A stretch of DNA of 64,000 nt from Peromyscus leucopus (taxonomy: Eukaryota > Chordata > Mammalia > Rodentia > Cricetidae), in the NCBI RefSeq assembly GCF_004664715.2, contig NC_051074.1, positions 18,849,558 through 18,913,557 on the forward strand, given 5' to 3'. The notes under the pieces were generated by a model, which had not been told where the DNA came from, searched no databases, and saw only the letters and a list, made by a program, of their open reading frames with translations. The translations under genes and the position numbers were made by a program. This document shows positions 48,891 through 61,300 of the stretch, piece after piece; the stretch's first letter is position 1, and every line of letters starts with the position of its first letter.

Positions 48891-50898
48891 AGAAGTCAAT
48901 GAAACAGATTAAAAGTGAAAGGGTTAATACACTGGCAATAATTTGTCACCCTTAGCAACACTTGCCCCAACAACACTTCTGAGGGTTTGCCATGATAACA
49001 GCTTAAAATAGTAAAAATCAACAGGCACAGTTAAAAATTATGAGGAGAGCTATACTACAATTTTATTTCCGGCAGTTTTAATTTTTAATGAGATATAGAT
49101 CACTCAACAGTTGCTACAGAAAGCAACTGTAAAACCCAAGGGACTATAGCTACCAGTGTCTATTTCTTCGTGCCAACAATGGGGAAGGAGCCTGGGATAC
49201 TACCGCATATAATTTCAACAGGAACACTGGGGTACTAAAATACCTGCAACATTAGAACACACTAAACCAAATTCAATGATTACTTTTATGGTCACAGTAT
49301 ATAGGGATTCTTTTCCTATCTGACTAAATGGAATTTCCAAGTTGATGCGATTTTTTAAGTGTATGCAACCGGGCCTAGAAAAACTGCATTCTCAGAGTCC
49401 TGCATCAAAAGATTAACTTGAAAAACTCACTCAGCAATCGTGATTGCTGTTAGCAGAAAATTTTGGTTTAAGTATATTCTTTCAACTGTAAGCACTCAAT
49501 CTACCTTTATTGCACCCTGATGGAGCACATGAGCTAAGAAAGACTCTTTCAGCACCATTTTTTCATGAACTAGGATTTCACCAATTTGTTCTGGGGTTGT
49601 ATAGGCTGTCAAGTACTAAGAAATCAACACAGTGTCTTCAGCAGCTGTCACTCACCGAGTGACATTGCTGTAAATTAAGAGAACGCGTCTTCAAGCAGAG
49701 TTGCACACACGTATTTCTAAGGAACCCATTTGCAGTCTGATTTATGATCTTAAAATAGACAACCTACAACTATCTGTGGAAAACTCTCGCAGGTACGAAA
49801 CTGTCTAATTGAGTATCATTTTCTTTTATAATCAAAGTATGCTCCCATTTAGCTTCAATCACATGCAGCTTTAACTTTAATATTTCTATACAGTGAAAAT
49901 GAGTCAAAAGACTTCAGAAATAGTTCCAAATAACATTACTTATTTAAATATGTCTCTACTGAGAAGAAAATTACTGAGTGGAAATATGTCATGGTAGTTA
50001 CATAACCCCCGAGAGTTTAATGAACAGCATTCCTTGAAGTAGTAATTCATTACCATGATAGATTGCTAAACCTTTCCTAAACCCAGAATACAACAAAGGT
50101 TTTCAAAATAAATGAAAGTAATGATTGAGTGGTAAATTATCATCTTTTATACATAAAATAACCTTCTTACAGGTTTTAAATAGGTCTTTCCTGAGAGTGT
50201 TGCACATCTCTGCTAACCACATTTACTCAATAACTTAATAAAACTGACCAAAATGAGTCAATACAAGTTCTGGGAAGTTCACATAGAAAGCCCATTATTG
50301 TGGCTGCTTATTAAAAAAATATTACTACAGGAGAAATTTCTGTTTAAAAGGAAGTATACTTACACATAAGCTGTTTATTTCTCATGTTTGCTTTAAGGCT
50401 TTGTCCTTTATTTTTACATAAACATGCACGTGATAAACATGACTTGCTTTTAACTTATGATTTTATTATGTCAAATAAAAAATATTAAAAGGTTTTGGTG
50501 GTGCCACAACTGAGATTTTAATTTGGAAACACATGAAAGGAATTTTAAAACTCATATACACACAAGAAATACATTCTAACCTCAAAATCACAAGCATTAA
50601 AACAATCAAAACAAACAACAACAAAATACCACGTATCTTCATAATTAAGGACCTTTTATTAGAAGCAGAATATAAAAAAAAAATCAGTATTCACATACAA
50701 TCATACAATTTGTGGAGGTGACCTAAAACTGTAATGGAGTGGCTATCAGGCCTCTGGTGACATGCCAAGATCTGAGTACATATATTCCAAACTAAATGAA
50801 AAGAAGAAGACAATCTGTTCAAGATTTAAACCAGGTAGTAAATTGTCAATGTATGCATGTACATGGGGACAAACACATATATATGGACATACATGTGT

Positions 50899-50923
50899 AC
50901 ACACACACACACACACACACACA
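50899..50923. repeat. (AC)n microsatellite
   Basis: About 25 bases of pure AC in a longer ATAC-rich setting. Confidence 0.95.
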
Positions 50924-53248
50924 GAGGAAGGGATTGGTGTGGGGCAATACCAAGTTTGCTCATGAAGACCTTTTTGTATGTTGAATATTTCTCCATATTT
51001 CTTTCCATTGCTATCATGTAGGGACATTATTAACGTCTATGTTTATAAGTATGAAAGAAACTTTGCTTTTCCATTCAGTTAAAAATATCCATACAGGCTG
51101 TCAATTGTGTTCTGACTGCACAGTACGATTTCCAGGCTCAAAGATGGCACAATCACACTAGCCCGGTGTGCAGAGATGAGCAGAGCGCTAACAAATGAAA
51201 TTAACAGCATGATACTGTGGTGACCTAACTTTAAGGTCAGTCCTTATTTTAACATATTTCTCACATTTTTTGTTTCTGAAAAACAAAAAATAATCTTTTT
51301 CATTACTCCAGATAGCACCAATCCTTCTAAACCTTCAAATTTTAGAAAAACTATAAAACTCAAGAGACAAGTGATCCAGAAAAATCTCTATGCGATTCTT
51401 CACTCTGCTTCTGAGATAATGTGTTCCAAACAGGAACAGGAAGAGAAACAATTTTCCAGGTTAAGATCTACTCCATTACGACTCCACTACTATTTTATGT
51501 CTGTTCCAACAGAAAGTTCTTGATTGAAATTACTTCCCATGCCAGTAAATTACTTCCTGGTTCCACTAAAAGGTACTCTTAGATGATAACTGTTCCCTTG
51601 CCTACCCATCCGTGCAGGTTGCAAATCCTGATCTTAATACACACCATGGGTTAGGCTACAATATTCTGTTGTAAGAGTGATTTGCCAAAGATTTGTAAGT
51701 TGCCTAAGAATTGGGCTGCTAAAATTCCTCATGAACAGATGCACAGTCCTCAATAATGAGTATAAATGATTTAGAATTGAAGTGAGGAAGATGAATGTAA
51801 GGAATTGCAACTAGTATATACATTATTAGTTTTAATAGAAGACCAGACCTTTGATGGGAAATCCTAATAAAGCATTCCATTAGAAAACAATGAAGGTAGA
51901 CGTATTTCTTACAAACTAATGACCACCGTGAATTCTCTTGTACTCTCTAAACCACAATAATCTACATTCTTATCAAAATATAAATCTTCACTACAGAGGG
52001 AATTTAGAGTAATGGTTAGTAAGAAATAATTATTACAATATGTGTTATATAACATGAATGTTAATTTTTATATGATATCAATAATTATGATTCCATTACG
52101 ACTTCTGGTTTTCTCTCATGATTTCTAAAATTTATCTAAATAAATATAAAGGCTAAACCACATGAATCTTTCAAGAAATCTTTTTAATTTTTAAGAGTAA
52201 CTGGCATATGAAGTTTCATGTATAACCATATTCAATCTAGTATTCTACTACAGGGCTGATTATGTGTCTTACCAAGATGAATTATTTTATATACATCATA
52301 CATGAAGACCGTTCCTTTTAAGATATCCAGATATGATTATTACATGACTCTCTAAACCTAGCATCTTAAACCTTAAATAATATGAGTTTGTAAAATCATT
52401 TCTAATGCTCCAGTACTACAGGGGATTAAATCCGGGGCGTTTTGTCAGCTTACTTACATGTCTACTCACATGTTTTACAACAACAGGTAGATGTAATTTC
52501 AGAAAAGACACATTAAAAATGCAACTCATTTTCACCTCAAACTACAGAACTGAACTGATAGCTGGAGCTTCCTCTCCAGGGAACACCAGGCATGGTGTGG
52601 CCAAGGAAAGAACAGCACAACCGTGCCAGCACGTTGCCACAGGGAATGAACAAAGCAACAGGAGTAAACTCCCAAAGCTGTGCATGACAGAGGGCGTGAA
52701 AGCCATGCAAACGTGCGGGGATGCTCGCTACACTGATGCATTTGTTGATGCCCTGTCACAATCCCAACAGCCTCCTCGCTCCTGAAGTCACCCTTGGTTC
52801 TACAGCTCTGTTTGTGGGGTCCTTGGGTCACGTCCTGTGCTTCTGCTACACTCAACTTCTCCTGCATGCCCCCTCTGTCCTGACCCTCCCCACAAAAAGC
52901 ATGGATTCAGACATGTTTAATGTGTTTACATTTTAATAGTAACACCATCATCTAAACAGATCTTTGTCATCTTATGTTTAAACAGAAAGCACTGCTGCTA
53001 TTTTTCTGGGATGAAGCAATCCTTTGTGATTATGAACATACAAACTCAGAGGGGTAATGGATCAAATATCCAGTGACAGTCTCCAGTATGATTATAGATG
53101 GGACCAGGGACAAACAGTGAGCATCTCAATGCTGTGCTGATACAGTTGGTTCACAGTGTTGACATGCTGCCTGTAAATTTAGTATAGGTTTGGAAGGGGG
53201 AAACAGGGCATGGTTTTGAGGACATTGGACCACTCTGTTTTTGGTTGG

Positions 53249-53275
53249 TTTTTTTTTTTTTTTTTTTTTTTTTTT
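53249..53275. repeat. T27 homopolymer
   Basis: Twenty-seven consecutive T. No SINE body was recognised on either side, so it is not assigned as a retroposon tail. Confidence 0.95.
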
Positions 53276-55082
53276 CCACACTTGGAAAAAATTAAAAGAG
53301 ATTTAGTAGAAGTAGAAAATTTTACACGGGAACCTGGGGAATACTGATGCACAATGTGCTGTTTTCATTTCTGGGCCTTTAACCTTTACGTTTAGAAGGG
53401 CAATGATGCAGCAAGCACCTGACCCTGGTGAAAAACTGCCTTGACTTAACACTCTTTGGAATTCAAGCCATGTTGTAAGAGGCTTAGTGCGCCCCTAAAG
53501 ACCTTAAGTTCTTATCAGCAGAGAAGTGAACAGATCCAGATGCCTCCAGTATCTACCTTCTTTCATAATTATCACACTGTGCAGAGAATAAGAACTCAAG
53601 CAAACCTAGGCTCTATGTGGGGGCTTGGGGGCAGGGGGCAACATACAGATAAAAATCCTTTGTTCTAAATGGTAAAATTTGTATCTCACATCCCTATCTT
53701 CCACAAATACTAAATTTGGGTGGTGAGTTTAGGAGAATAAGGTCAAACAGCTCTATTTCCTCTTTTAATCAGTTGCTCTAATTTCTGTAATAAATGACAC
53801 ATCTCTGATCTTCCACAAAAATGAGTGTAGAGATAAATGTTTTAGGAAATATTACCATAGTGGCAAAGAAGTAAATTCTAAAATATTAACCACTTCCTCT
53901 CACAAAGTCCAGAAATCAATGCCTCCAGCATAGTTCTTTGTGAGCCATGGCAAATATTAACAAAAGAAGTACCAAGTGTAAGCAAATGATTACTTCATAC
54001 AAAACGCCATTTATATGCTGTTTAGTGGAAGTTCTGTCATCCCCACCTCTCCCAATATTTATGCTAATGCCGAAAAATGATTCCTCAGAAGAAAGGATGA
54101 TAAGGAGATTTATCTGTTCTTATAAATAGCTCAACTATGAAACTTCTATGAGTGGTTACTGTTAGGAATGTGGTCTAAAGGCACAGGGAAACTCATGTTC
54201 CTAAATTAACATGAAGAACTGATTCCATCCTGTATTCTTAACACAATAATGAAGAATAGTATTTAATAAGTCTAGGATGTTGTTGATATTATTTTGAAAC
54301 CAGATTTGGGTGTTAATTACTTTGAAAGTATGGCTGAAATTAAGCCATGGAACTGGTTCCTCTGGGTCTGATATGGGCAGTTTCATCTTGAATTAGAGTA
54401 GCTGTGCTCAAGGCAGGAAACCTTTACAAGATCTGCCCTCATACCAGTCCCTCATGGAGGGACAGTGGCTTGGAGACTAGCAGATTCCTTCCTTCCCCAA
54501 GGTCATGTAAGAGGAAAACAATTAACTGGGGTGGAAGGGACTCTTTGGAAGTGTAGCTGCCAATATGTCCCCCCTGAGGGAATTTTCAGTGTGCAGCTCC
54601 TGGCCTGTCCTCATGCAGGTGGGACTGTCCAGAGGTGGACCTGTGTGTAAGCTGCCTGGGGGACTTGAGCTTGGTGCAGTCCGACAGCAAGTCACCCATG
54701 CTTCTGTAAACAACCTTCTGTTCACCAAGCTAGCCTTGGCTAGGAATCCTGTCTTCAGTCTGCCAGCGTCTTACCTATCTGGTATACAGAGAAGTAGATG
54801 GAAATAGGCAGGGAGAAAGGGTAACATTCACCTAATATTCCAAGAAATTAATCTTGATACTAAATAATACACCTAATCTTTTAAACTAGGAGTAATAAGA
54901 GCTAAAAACCAGAGTGATCACAAATATACCTACAGTATTGTAACTTCAACTTGAATTTTATACAGACCGAATACAAGGTTAGTCAAGAAAACTCTTGAAA
55001 TGTCTTTTCATTTTTAAAGGAGGATAATTATTTTCAGGGTGATTTCTTCCAAAAATACTTAGTTTTATTCTATGGAAATTGG

Positions 55083-55085
<3 letters not shown>

Positions 55086-55134
<49 letters not shown>
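55086..55134. repeat. (TG)n microsatellite
   Basis: About 49 bases of uninterrupted TG. Confidence 0.98.
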
Positions 55135-55136
<2 letters not shown>

Positions 55137-55940
55137 TGTATGGTAGGTGTTGGCAACCTGAGGCTGGATTTTTCACAGTGATGGAGTCTAAGGAGCGGCC
55201 AGTGTTCTCTTCTGCAAACACGGAAGAGCCTCCTCCGTGCTCTTGGCCTCCCTGTGGAACCATGCTGTCCTTATCTCTTCACTACCACACTGTCATCAGA
55301 CACATGGACTTTTACTGACTGGCACCATCACTGCTAGTAACCAAGCAGGAGAGGACAGTGCAAGCCACTTGGATAGGGATGCCATAGGTGCCAATGGCAC
55401 ACTGAGGAGATTAATCATTCCAGAGCTGACTGCTGCCCGACAATGATCTGCTTCAGAAAACGCACTGTACTTGTAAAGTCTGCATGGCACATGGCAGTCC
55501 TGACGTCATTTGAAGACAAATTTCCAGACAGGCATTTCAGGAGTGTGCTCTGTCCTCCCAATAAATACTTCAGTATATCCACACATCCATTTATTTCATA
55601 TAAATCCTTCAGATAAAGTGAAGTGTCAAACTCGGGAGAAGAAGAACATCACATTAACTCTGGTCCAGTGAGAATTGGAAATATGCAGAACTACCTGTGC
55701 CTAGACCACTGATAAGCCAGTATGACATTTCCAAGATAAAAAGCCAGACACTATTAAAACTATTTACGGTGCTGTCCTTGTTCAGCTCACATTTGGGCAG
55801 TCATGTTGCTGGAACTTCGTAAGTGTAGCTTCTGAAGTTAGTAGGAGATTACTACGCAATCTATGACATCACTGCACAATCTCATAGCAAACTCCTTCAT
55901 CCTCTGGTTCTTAAACTCTTTCCAGCCTCCTCTTCTGGAA
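55135..55940. other. Unique sequence, no gene seen
   Basis: No gene or repeat was recognised. Open frames of 60-80 codons overlap on both strands around 55230-55490 and show no domain. Confidence 0.5.
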
Positions 55941-56226
55941 TAGAAAACTGAGGAAAGCTATAAGAGCTACCCAGAGAAGAGCACACCAACTGGTTATCCA
56001 GTGCCAAATAGTCAGCCCTGAAAACACGCAAACAAGTAACATTATACAGACCTAACAGGTAATATTTAGGAACACACACACACACACACAAACAATAGAA
56101 ATTGGTAAAAAAAATAGAGGCCATGAATTTGAAGGAGAATGGGATAGGGTGTATGGGATGTCTTGGAGGGAAGAAAAGGAAGAAAGAAATGTTGTAATTC
56201 TATTATAGCTGCACACAAAAAATAAA
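55941..56226 (+). mobile_element. L1 (Lx-like) 3' end
   Basis: A truncated L1 3' UTR homologous to the 3' half of the 5405-6083 copy. Both have GAGCACACCAACTGGTTATC-type text, the AACATTATACAGA block, a CA/TG stretch in the middle, GAATTTGAAGGAGAATGGG, and AAATGTTGTAATTC before an A-rich end. Minus-strand open frames at both loci share the string LVCSSL, confirming the paralogy. No coding L1 sequence is present. Confidence 0.75.
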
Positions 56227-56230
56227 CTAT

Positions 56231-56411
56231 GGGGTTGGGAAAATGTCTTGGCGAATAAAAGTGTTGCTGTGCAAGATTGGGATTCCCAGAACCCACATAA
56301 AAAGCCGGTCATGGCCACACACAACTAAGATCCAGAACTGGAGGGGCAAAGGAAAAAGGATCTCTGTGGCTTCTTAACCGTAAGCACCAGGTTCAGTGAT
56401 GACTCCAGTCA
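56231..56411 (+). mobile_element. B4-type SINE (tRNA/ID head fused to B1 part)
   Basis: GGGGTTGGGAAAATGTCTTG and TGTTGCTGTGCAAGATTGGG give an ID/tRNA-like head, then CCCAGAACCCACATAAAAAG, GCCGGTCATGGCCACACACA (B1-like start), GGATCTCTGTGGCTTC and CACCAGGTTCAGTGATGACT at the 3' end. This head-then-B1 order is the B4 arrangement. It lies immediately downstream of the L1 3' end. Confidence 0.7.
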
Positions 56412-56421
56412 CTCTTAATTA

Positions 56422-56815
56422 TGGTTTCTATTGGTGTGATGAAACACCATGACCAAAGCAACTTGGCAAGAAAAGGATTTATTTGGCCAACATATCCTGA
56501 GTCACAGTCCACTGATGGATGCCAAGGCAGGAACTCGAACTGGGTAGGAAGCTGGAGAAAGGAGCTGATGCAGAGGCCATGGAGGGGTGCTGCTTACTGG
56601 CTTGCTCAGTCTGTGTTCTTATAGAACCCAGGACCACCAGCCCAGGGATGACACCCCCTACAATGGGCTAGGCCCTCCCCCATCAATCACTAATTAAGAA
56701 AATGCCCTACATGCTTGCCTACAGCCTGGTCTTATGAAGGCATTTTCTCAATTGAGGTCCCCTCTCTCAGATGACTCTAGCTTGTGTCAAGTTGACATAA
56801 AACTATCCAGTACAA
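56422..56815 (-). mobile_element. Rodent interspersed repeat (LTR-like), reverse
   Basis: Inverted relative of 11689-12062. On the plus strand it opens TGGTTTCTATTGGTGTGATG, runs through AAACACCATGACCAAAGCAA and GGCCCTCCCCCATCAATCAC, and ends CTTGTGTCAAGTTGACATAA. It is more complete than the 11.7-kb copy because the CAAGTTGACA end is present. The family name is not assigned. Confidence 0.7.
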
Positions 56816-56849
56816 CACCCCAAATTCTCCTTTGGACTTCACACTCATG

Positions 56850-56950
56850 CACATCAATTGCACACCTACTCACACATATGCACATAGATGTGCACACCTA
56901 CCCACAGTCATGCACATAGATGTGCACACCTATGCACACACATGCACAAA
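56850..56950. repeat. Tandem ATGCACATAGATGTGCACACCTA units
   Basis: Two near-identical copies of a unit built on TGCACATAGATGTGCACACC (near 56879 and 56909) plus partial copies on either side. Each unit contains a palindrome-like TGCACA..TGTGCA core. Confidence 0.85.
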
Positions 56951-57150
56951 ATCTGTTTTTGAAACTTTGATTGCTCGTTACTTGAATTTTAAGTTAACCC
57001 TATATTATTAATCCTAGAATATTTGTGGTTCCTTTATATAATTTCCCAAAAGAGTTTCCAAAATGTTTATCTTTATAAATGAAAAGTTAATTTAAAGACA
57101 CTAGCTCAGAAAGATAGATCTGTTAGCGGGATAAGATATTGTTCAGTTGT

Positions 57151-57249
57151 TGAGTGGTGGTGGCACACGTCTTTAATCCCAGCACTCAGGAGGCAGAGGC
57201 AGGCAGATCTCTATGAGTTCGAGGCCAGCCTGGTCTACAGAGTGAGTTA
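57151..57249 (+). mobile_element. B1 SINE fragment, forward
   Basis: TGAGTGGTGGTGGCACACGT, CTTTAATCCCAGCACTCAGG and TTCGAGGCCAGCCTGGTCTA show the left and central B1. The 3' part is missing after AGAGTGAGTT. It pairs with the next, inverted B1. Confidence 0.93.
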
Positions 57250-57257
57250 AAAACATG

Positions 57258-57404
57258 TTTGTTTTGTTTTTGTAAGACAGGATCTCACTGTGTTGCACTA
57301 GCTGGCCTGAAACTCCCTATGTAGACCAGGCTGGCCTAGAATCTGCAGCAATCCTCTTGCCTCTCTAGTGCTGGGACTACAAGCATATACCACTAAACCT
57401 GGCT
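57258..57404 (-). mobile_element. B1 SINE, reverse (diverged)
   Basis: A T/G-rich stretch, AAGACAGGATCTCACTGTGT, GTAGACCAGGCTGGCCTAGA and GCTGGGACTACAAGCATATA give an older B1 in reverse. It lies tail-to-tail with the preceding forward B1, with only a few bases between them. Confidence 0.88.
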
Positions 57405-57883
57405 TAAATCACAAATGTTTACAAAAATTTTCTGTCCCTTTTAAGGAATGTTTAATTCCTAAAACTATTTTTTAAAACAGAATTTAAAGGTGTCAACTTT
57501 TTGGCCTGTCAGTAGGATCCTGCTTCTGCACCCATGGCCTTGCGATTCAGAAGTCATTTTCAAATTTCTTTATGTTTATAATAAGTCACTTTAGTTCTAC
57601 CTACCACGCATTTGGTTATAATTCGAATCAGACAAGAGGATGAAAAAAAATTTAAAAAAAAGAATGACTAAAATTCATTGCTTGTCCTGATGGAACCCAA
57701 AAGTAAGCACACAGAACCACAAACCACTGTGATAACTGTGATATGTGCAAAGTCTATAAGTGATATGTTCAAAGTCTACAAAAAGCTACAATAACAGACA
57801 GAAAGAAAACATCAAGCTGACCATTCAAAAGAGAAAAAAAAAACAGTTCAACACAAGTTTCTACAGAGCAGGTTATATAAGCA
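57405..57883. other. Unique AT-rich sequence
   Basis: No gene or repeat was recognised; A runs occur near 57643-57661 and 57832-57843. Confidence 0.55.
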
Positions 57884-58374
57884 GCAGACTGTTGTAGAAT
57901 TATTATTTTAAGATGTGTTGCTTTTGTTTATGTTGCATTTGTTTAACTCTGTGAAGCTAAGTTACCATGCCTGTCTAAAACACCTCATGGTCTAATAAAG
58001 AGCTGAGTGACCAATAGCAAGGCAGGAGAAAGGATGGGCAGGGCTGGCAGACAGAGAGAATAGATAGAAGGAGAAATCTGAAAAAAGAGCAAGATGCCAG
58101 GGGCCAGCTACCCAGCCACCCAGCCACCCAGCCACATAGCCAGACACAGAATAAGAAGGAGAGAAAAGACATACAGAAACAGAGAAAGGTAAAAGCCCAG
58201 AGGCAAAAGATAGAGGGGGATAATTTAAGAAAAGCTGGCTAGCAACAGCTAAGCTAATGCAAGGCATTTATAATTAAGAATGAGCCTCCGTGTATGATTT
58301 ATTTGAGAGCTGGGTGGCAGACCCCAAAAAGAACAAAGACCTAAAAGAGTACAAAACAGCCATCAACAGCAGAC
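57884..58374 (+). mobile_element. Solo ERV (class II-like) LTR with 6-bp duplication
   Basis: A complete solo LTR of 479 bp at 57890-58368 in forward orientation, flanked by the perfect 6-bp repeat GCAGAC (57884-57889 and 58369-58374). It begins TGTTGTAGAATTATT and ends CATCAACA. Inside are GTCTAATAAAGAGCTGAGTG (AATAAA), GACCAATAGC (CCAAT box) followed by GGCAGGAGAAAGG, and GAGCTGGGTGGCAGACCCC near the end. A short tandem of CCAGCCAC units lies at 58112-58136. The 6-bp duplication indicates class II-type integration. The layout resembles the 10-kb and 37-kb LTRs, but the family is longer and distinct. Confidence 0.92.
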
Positions 58375-61300
58375 AGTGATGGAAGAATTGCCTCAGATTT
58401 TCAACTTATGAGGAATGAGCATCATCTCCTTTCTGACTGAGAGATCTTTTATACTTAAATGAGATGATACAATGAAAACAAAGAAGTTTCCAGGCATAAA
58501 CCAGGCACTGGGAGAGTTAAGAACACATCATGCATTGGGTGCATGTGTATGGTAGGAGAGAAGCAGGCACCCATGTACTGATGGTGTGCAGTTGAAGTAA
58601 CACACCTGGGGCACGTGGCGTGAAAGGAGGGAAGCGGGTGCCTATGATGTACAATATTAAAGTACCTGAGAATGTTCCTGAAGACACAAGTCGAGTCCAT
58701 TTAGAGGTGCAGCATTTTCCACGTGTAGAATTAGCCCGCCTATTCTGTCACCTACAAATTTGAATTCATGGAATCTGATGGCTGTCTTATAGCATCCTGA
58801 TTCACGGCACCTTTAGTTTCCGTTTCAATCAACGTTTCCTGAGTTCTCCCAAGGAGCTGCTGAGCTCCGCTGGAGGAAACACAACAGTAATGTGGACTGG
58901 TGCCACAGCAGATTTCTGCCTTCCAAGCTCGCCAAACCACTCAGCAATTCTCTATTCTGCCCCTCCGCTCCTTCTGCCGCATCCCAGAGGGCTTCCGAAT
59001 TGTAGCTCCTGCTATGAGGGCCCGGAACAGGTCCTTCTCGGCCTCAGGCTTTTAGCTAGGAACTTGATTAGCTTCAAAGAACAATTAAGGGCCATCAGGC
59101 CTGTACTCTCTCAGCTTCCTGCTCTCCACAAACTTCTGATGCTTAATCAGCGCCGCCATATGAGCATGAGAGCATCTCCTCTATCCGGCTAATTCTTCTT
59201 GACATTCCCTTGTTCCTAAGCACGCCTCCCAACTCCACCATCCCCAACGTCCCTTCTCCTTACTCTCGGATCTCTCTCTCATTTTCACATCTCCTCAGCC
59301 TCAGCCTCTCAACACCTTCACATCTCTCCCTCTCTAAATAGTAAAACAAAGCAAAGCTCAGGACGCAGCAGCCTGGCATCTGTCTCCCACTTTAGGTGGC
59401 AGAATGGTAAGTCCAAAGTACTTGTCTGGGTCCTCCGCCTCGGGGTTATCTCTGATGATTCTGGCACCTTCCTGAAATGTTCTCTTCCCAGCCTCAAGTC
59501 ACAGGAGTCTGCCTGGAGTTTGGAACACTTCCATTTTCTTCATTACGTCTACTTCGTCTGCCCACACATCAGCATGCTTCTGAGGGTTTTGTCTAAGCCC
59601 TCAAGCATCTTGATCCTGAGCACACCCAACTAAGGAAGTAACAGTCTCCTATGTGCTGGCATTGCCCTAATGTCTGGTTCAAATGTATCAATTTCTAGCC
59701 CTAAAACTGAGCAGCAGCACAGAAAAACTCGAAGGTAAGTCTGTCCCCATCTTACTCATAGTGTGGCGAGCACTCAGTGACACAGTAGGAACTCCAGCTG
59801 ACCCTTCTGACATCCGAGAGCAAATCATTAACTGTGTCTTCTGTTAGAGCCGTCAGCTCCCACTCCCAATGTTCTCTAGTTCTGCCTCCAACTTAAACAC
59901 TATCACCTCGTACCTGGACTGTGTCCCTCCACCACCTTCCCTAGACCTGTATCAGGAACTTCTCCCATCTGTCCAAACCTGGCGTCACGCCTCTGTTCAG
60001 CACTGTCTGCAAACTGCTACTGTCTATCTCTCCTGCATCACCCCTCATCCTGTGCGCTCCAGTAACAATGAGCTTGGTTCTTCCATGGAGTGTATTCTCT
60101 CCTTGGTCCGTCTTCCAGAACACTACCTTAACCCAGCAGGACAGCTAATCAACTTGGAGAAATGCTCTTGACCTTCTAGTCCCAGGCCTAGTGTTCTTCC
60201 CTGCTGTGGGAACCATCCTTCGGGTCCTCTGAGTGCTTGTCCCAGCACACACAGACTGAGAGCCTGACACATTCCTTTAGCTTCTGTCAGAATGGCTACT
60301 GTTCGCTAGACTCTACAGACTTCCAGAAATATCCGTTTCCCTAACATCCTGAAAGCACTGCAAAAAAAGATTTGTCTTTTCTTTATGACTCCAGAGTTTC
60401 AAACCTTGCCCAAGTCACTGTAGGAAAGAATCAATATTTCTTTTTGATGAAAAATAAAATAAAATGAAGCATTCATCTATTTTCTTTCCAATAGCTGTCC
60501 CACACATGGACATGAGTTCTGATTCTAAAAATAGACTCCTTCAAGTGACTTCATCAAGGAACAAGTCAGGAACAGTCTTTGAGGGGATTTCTCAACACCT
60601 CCAAACCACAACTGCCTCCACTCCCCTCGCCAGTCACTTCCTCCGACTCACCCTCCAACCAGAGACTGCAAACCCAACAGATTCCACACTGCTTTCCGTC
60701 TCCAGGTGTGCAGCCCTGGGTCTGCATTCCCGCACTGCACAGGGGGAAACGGCCCTCATCCTGAAAGCTGCCGCTCCGATACCCTCCCCTCTGAAGCAGT
60801 CTGACCTCAGCATTCCCACCGAGGTTTGGTTGATGACCCTGCCTCCTGGCATTTCCCAATGTGTCCTGTGACCTGCAAAGCCTCCGGAGTTTTAATTATT
60901 TGTTAAGAATGTGTTTCTCCTATTAGAGTCTCGGCTCCTCAGAGCAGAGGCTGCTATATTCATTCTTAAAACACTGGCACTTACACGTTCAAGTGCTCGT
61001 AGGATGAGCAAGGGGATAATCCCATACCAAGACAAAAATACAAACACATTCTTACTCCAATTGGCATTAATTTACCTACTCTCGAAATATCCTTCCCCAC
61101 CATTCTTATCATTTCACTGGCACTTCAGGAACTAAAAGGCTACACTCGAATTATAATTATTTTGAATTCCATGTTTTGCTTCCCCTGTAATCTTTTTTGT
61201 TGCAAACAGTAATTTTTCAAAGGCTGTTTAGGGAATGTTTTCCCACTTTCCTTGCAGCAAAAGGAGGCTCTTAAAAGGTGTTTAATGGGCTGAATCTGTA

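Larger units (their letters stand above)
48891..55085. other. Long mostly unique AT-rich stretch
   Basis: About 6 kb with only simple repeats: (AC)n at 50899-50923 and a T27 run at 53249-53275. No gene, RNA or dated interspersed repeat was recognised. Open frames reach 126 codons (52405-52785, plus strand), but overlapping frames on the other strand are equally long. Confidence 0.5.

Noticed and set aside
53249..53275. A-tail of a reverse retroposon
   Set aside because: No SINE or L1 body follows the T27 run and no flanking direct repeat was seen.
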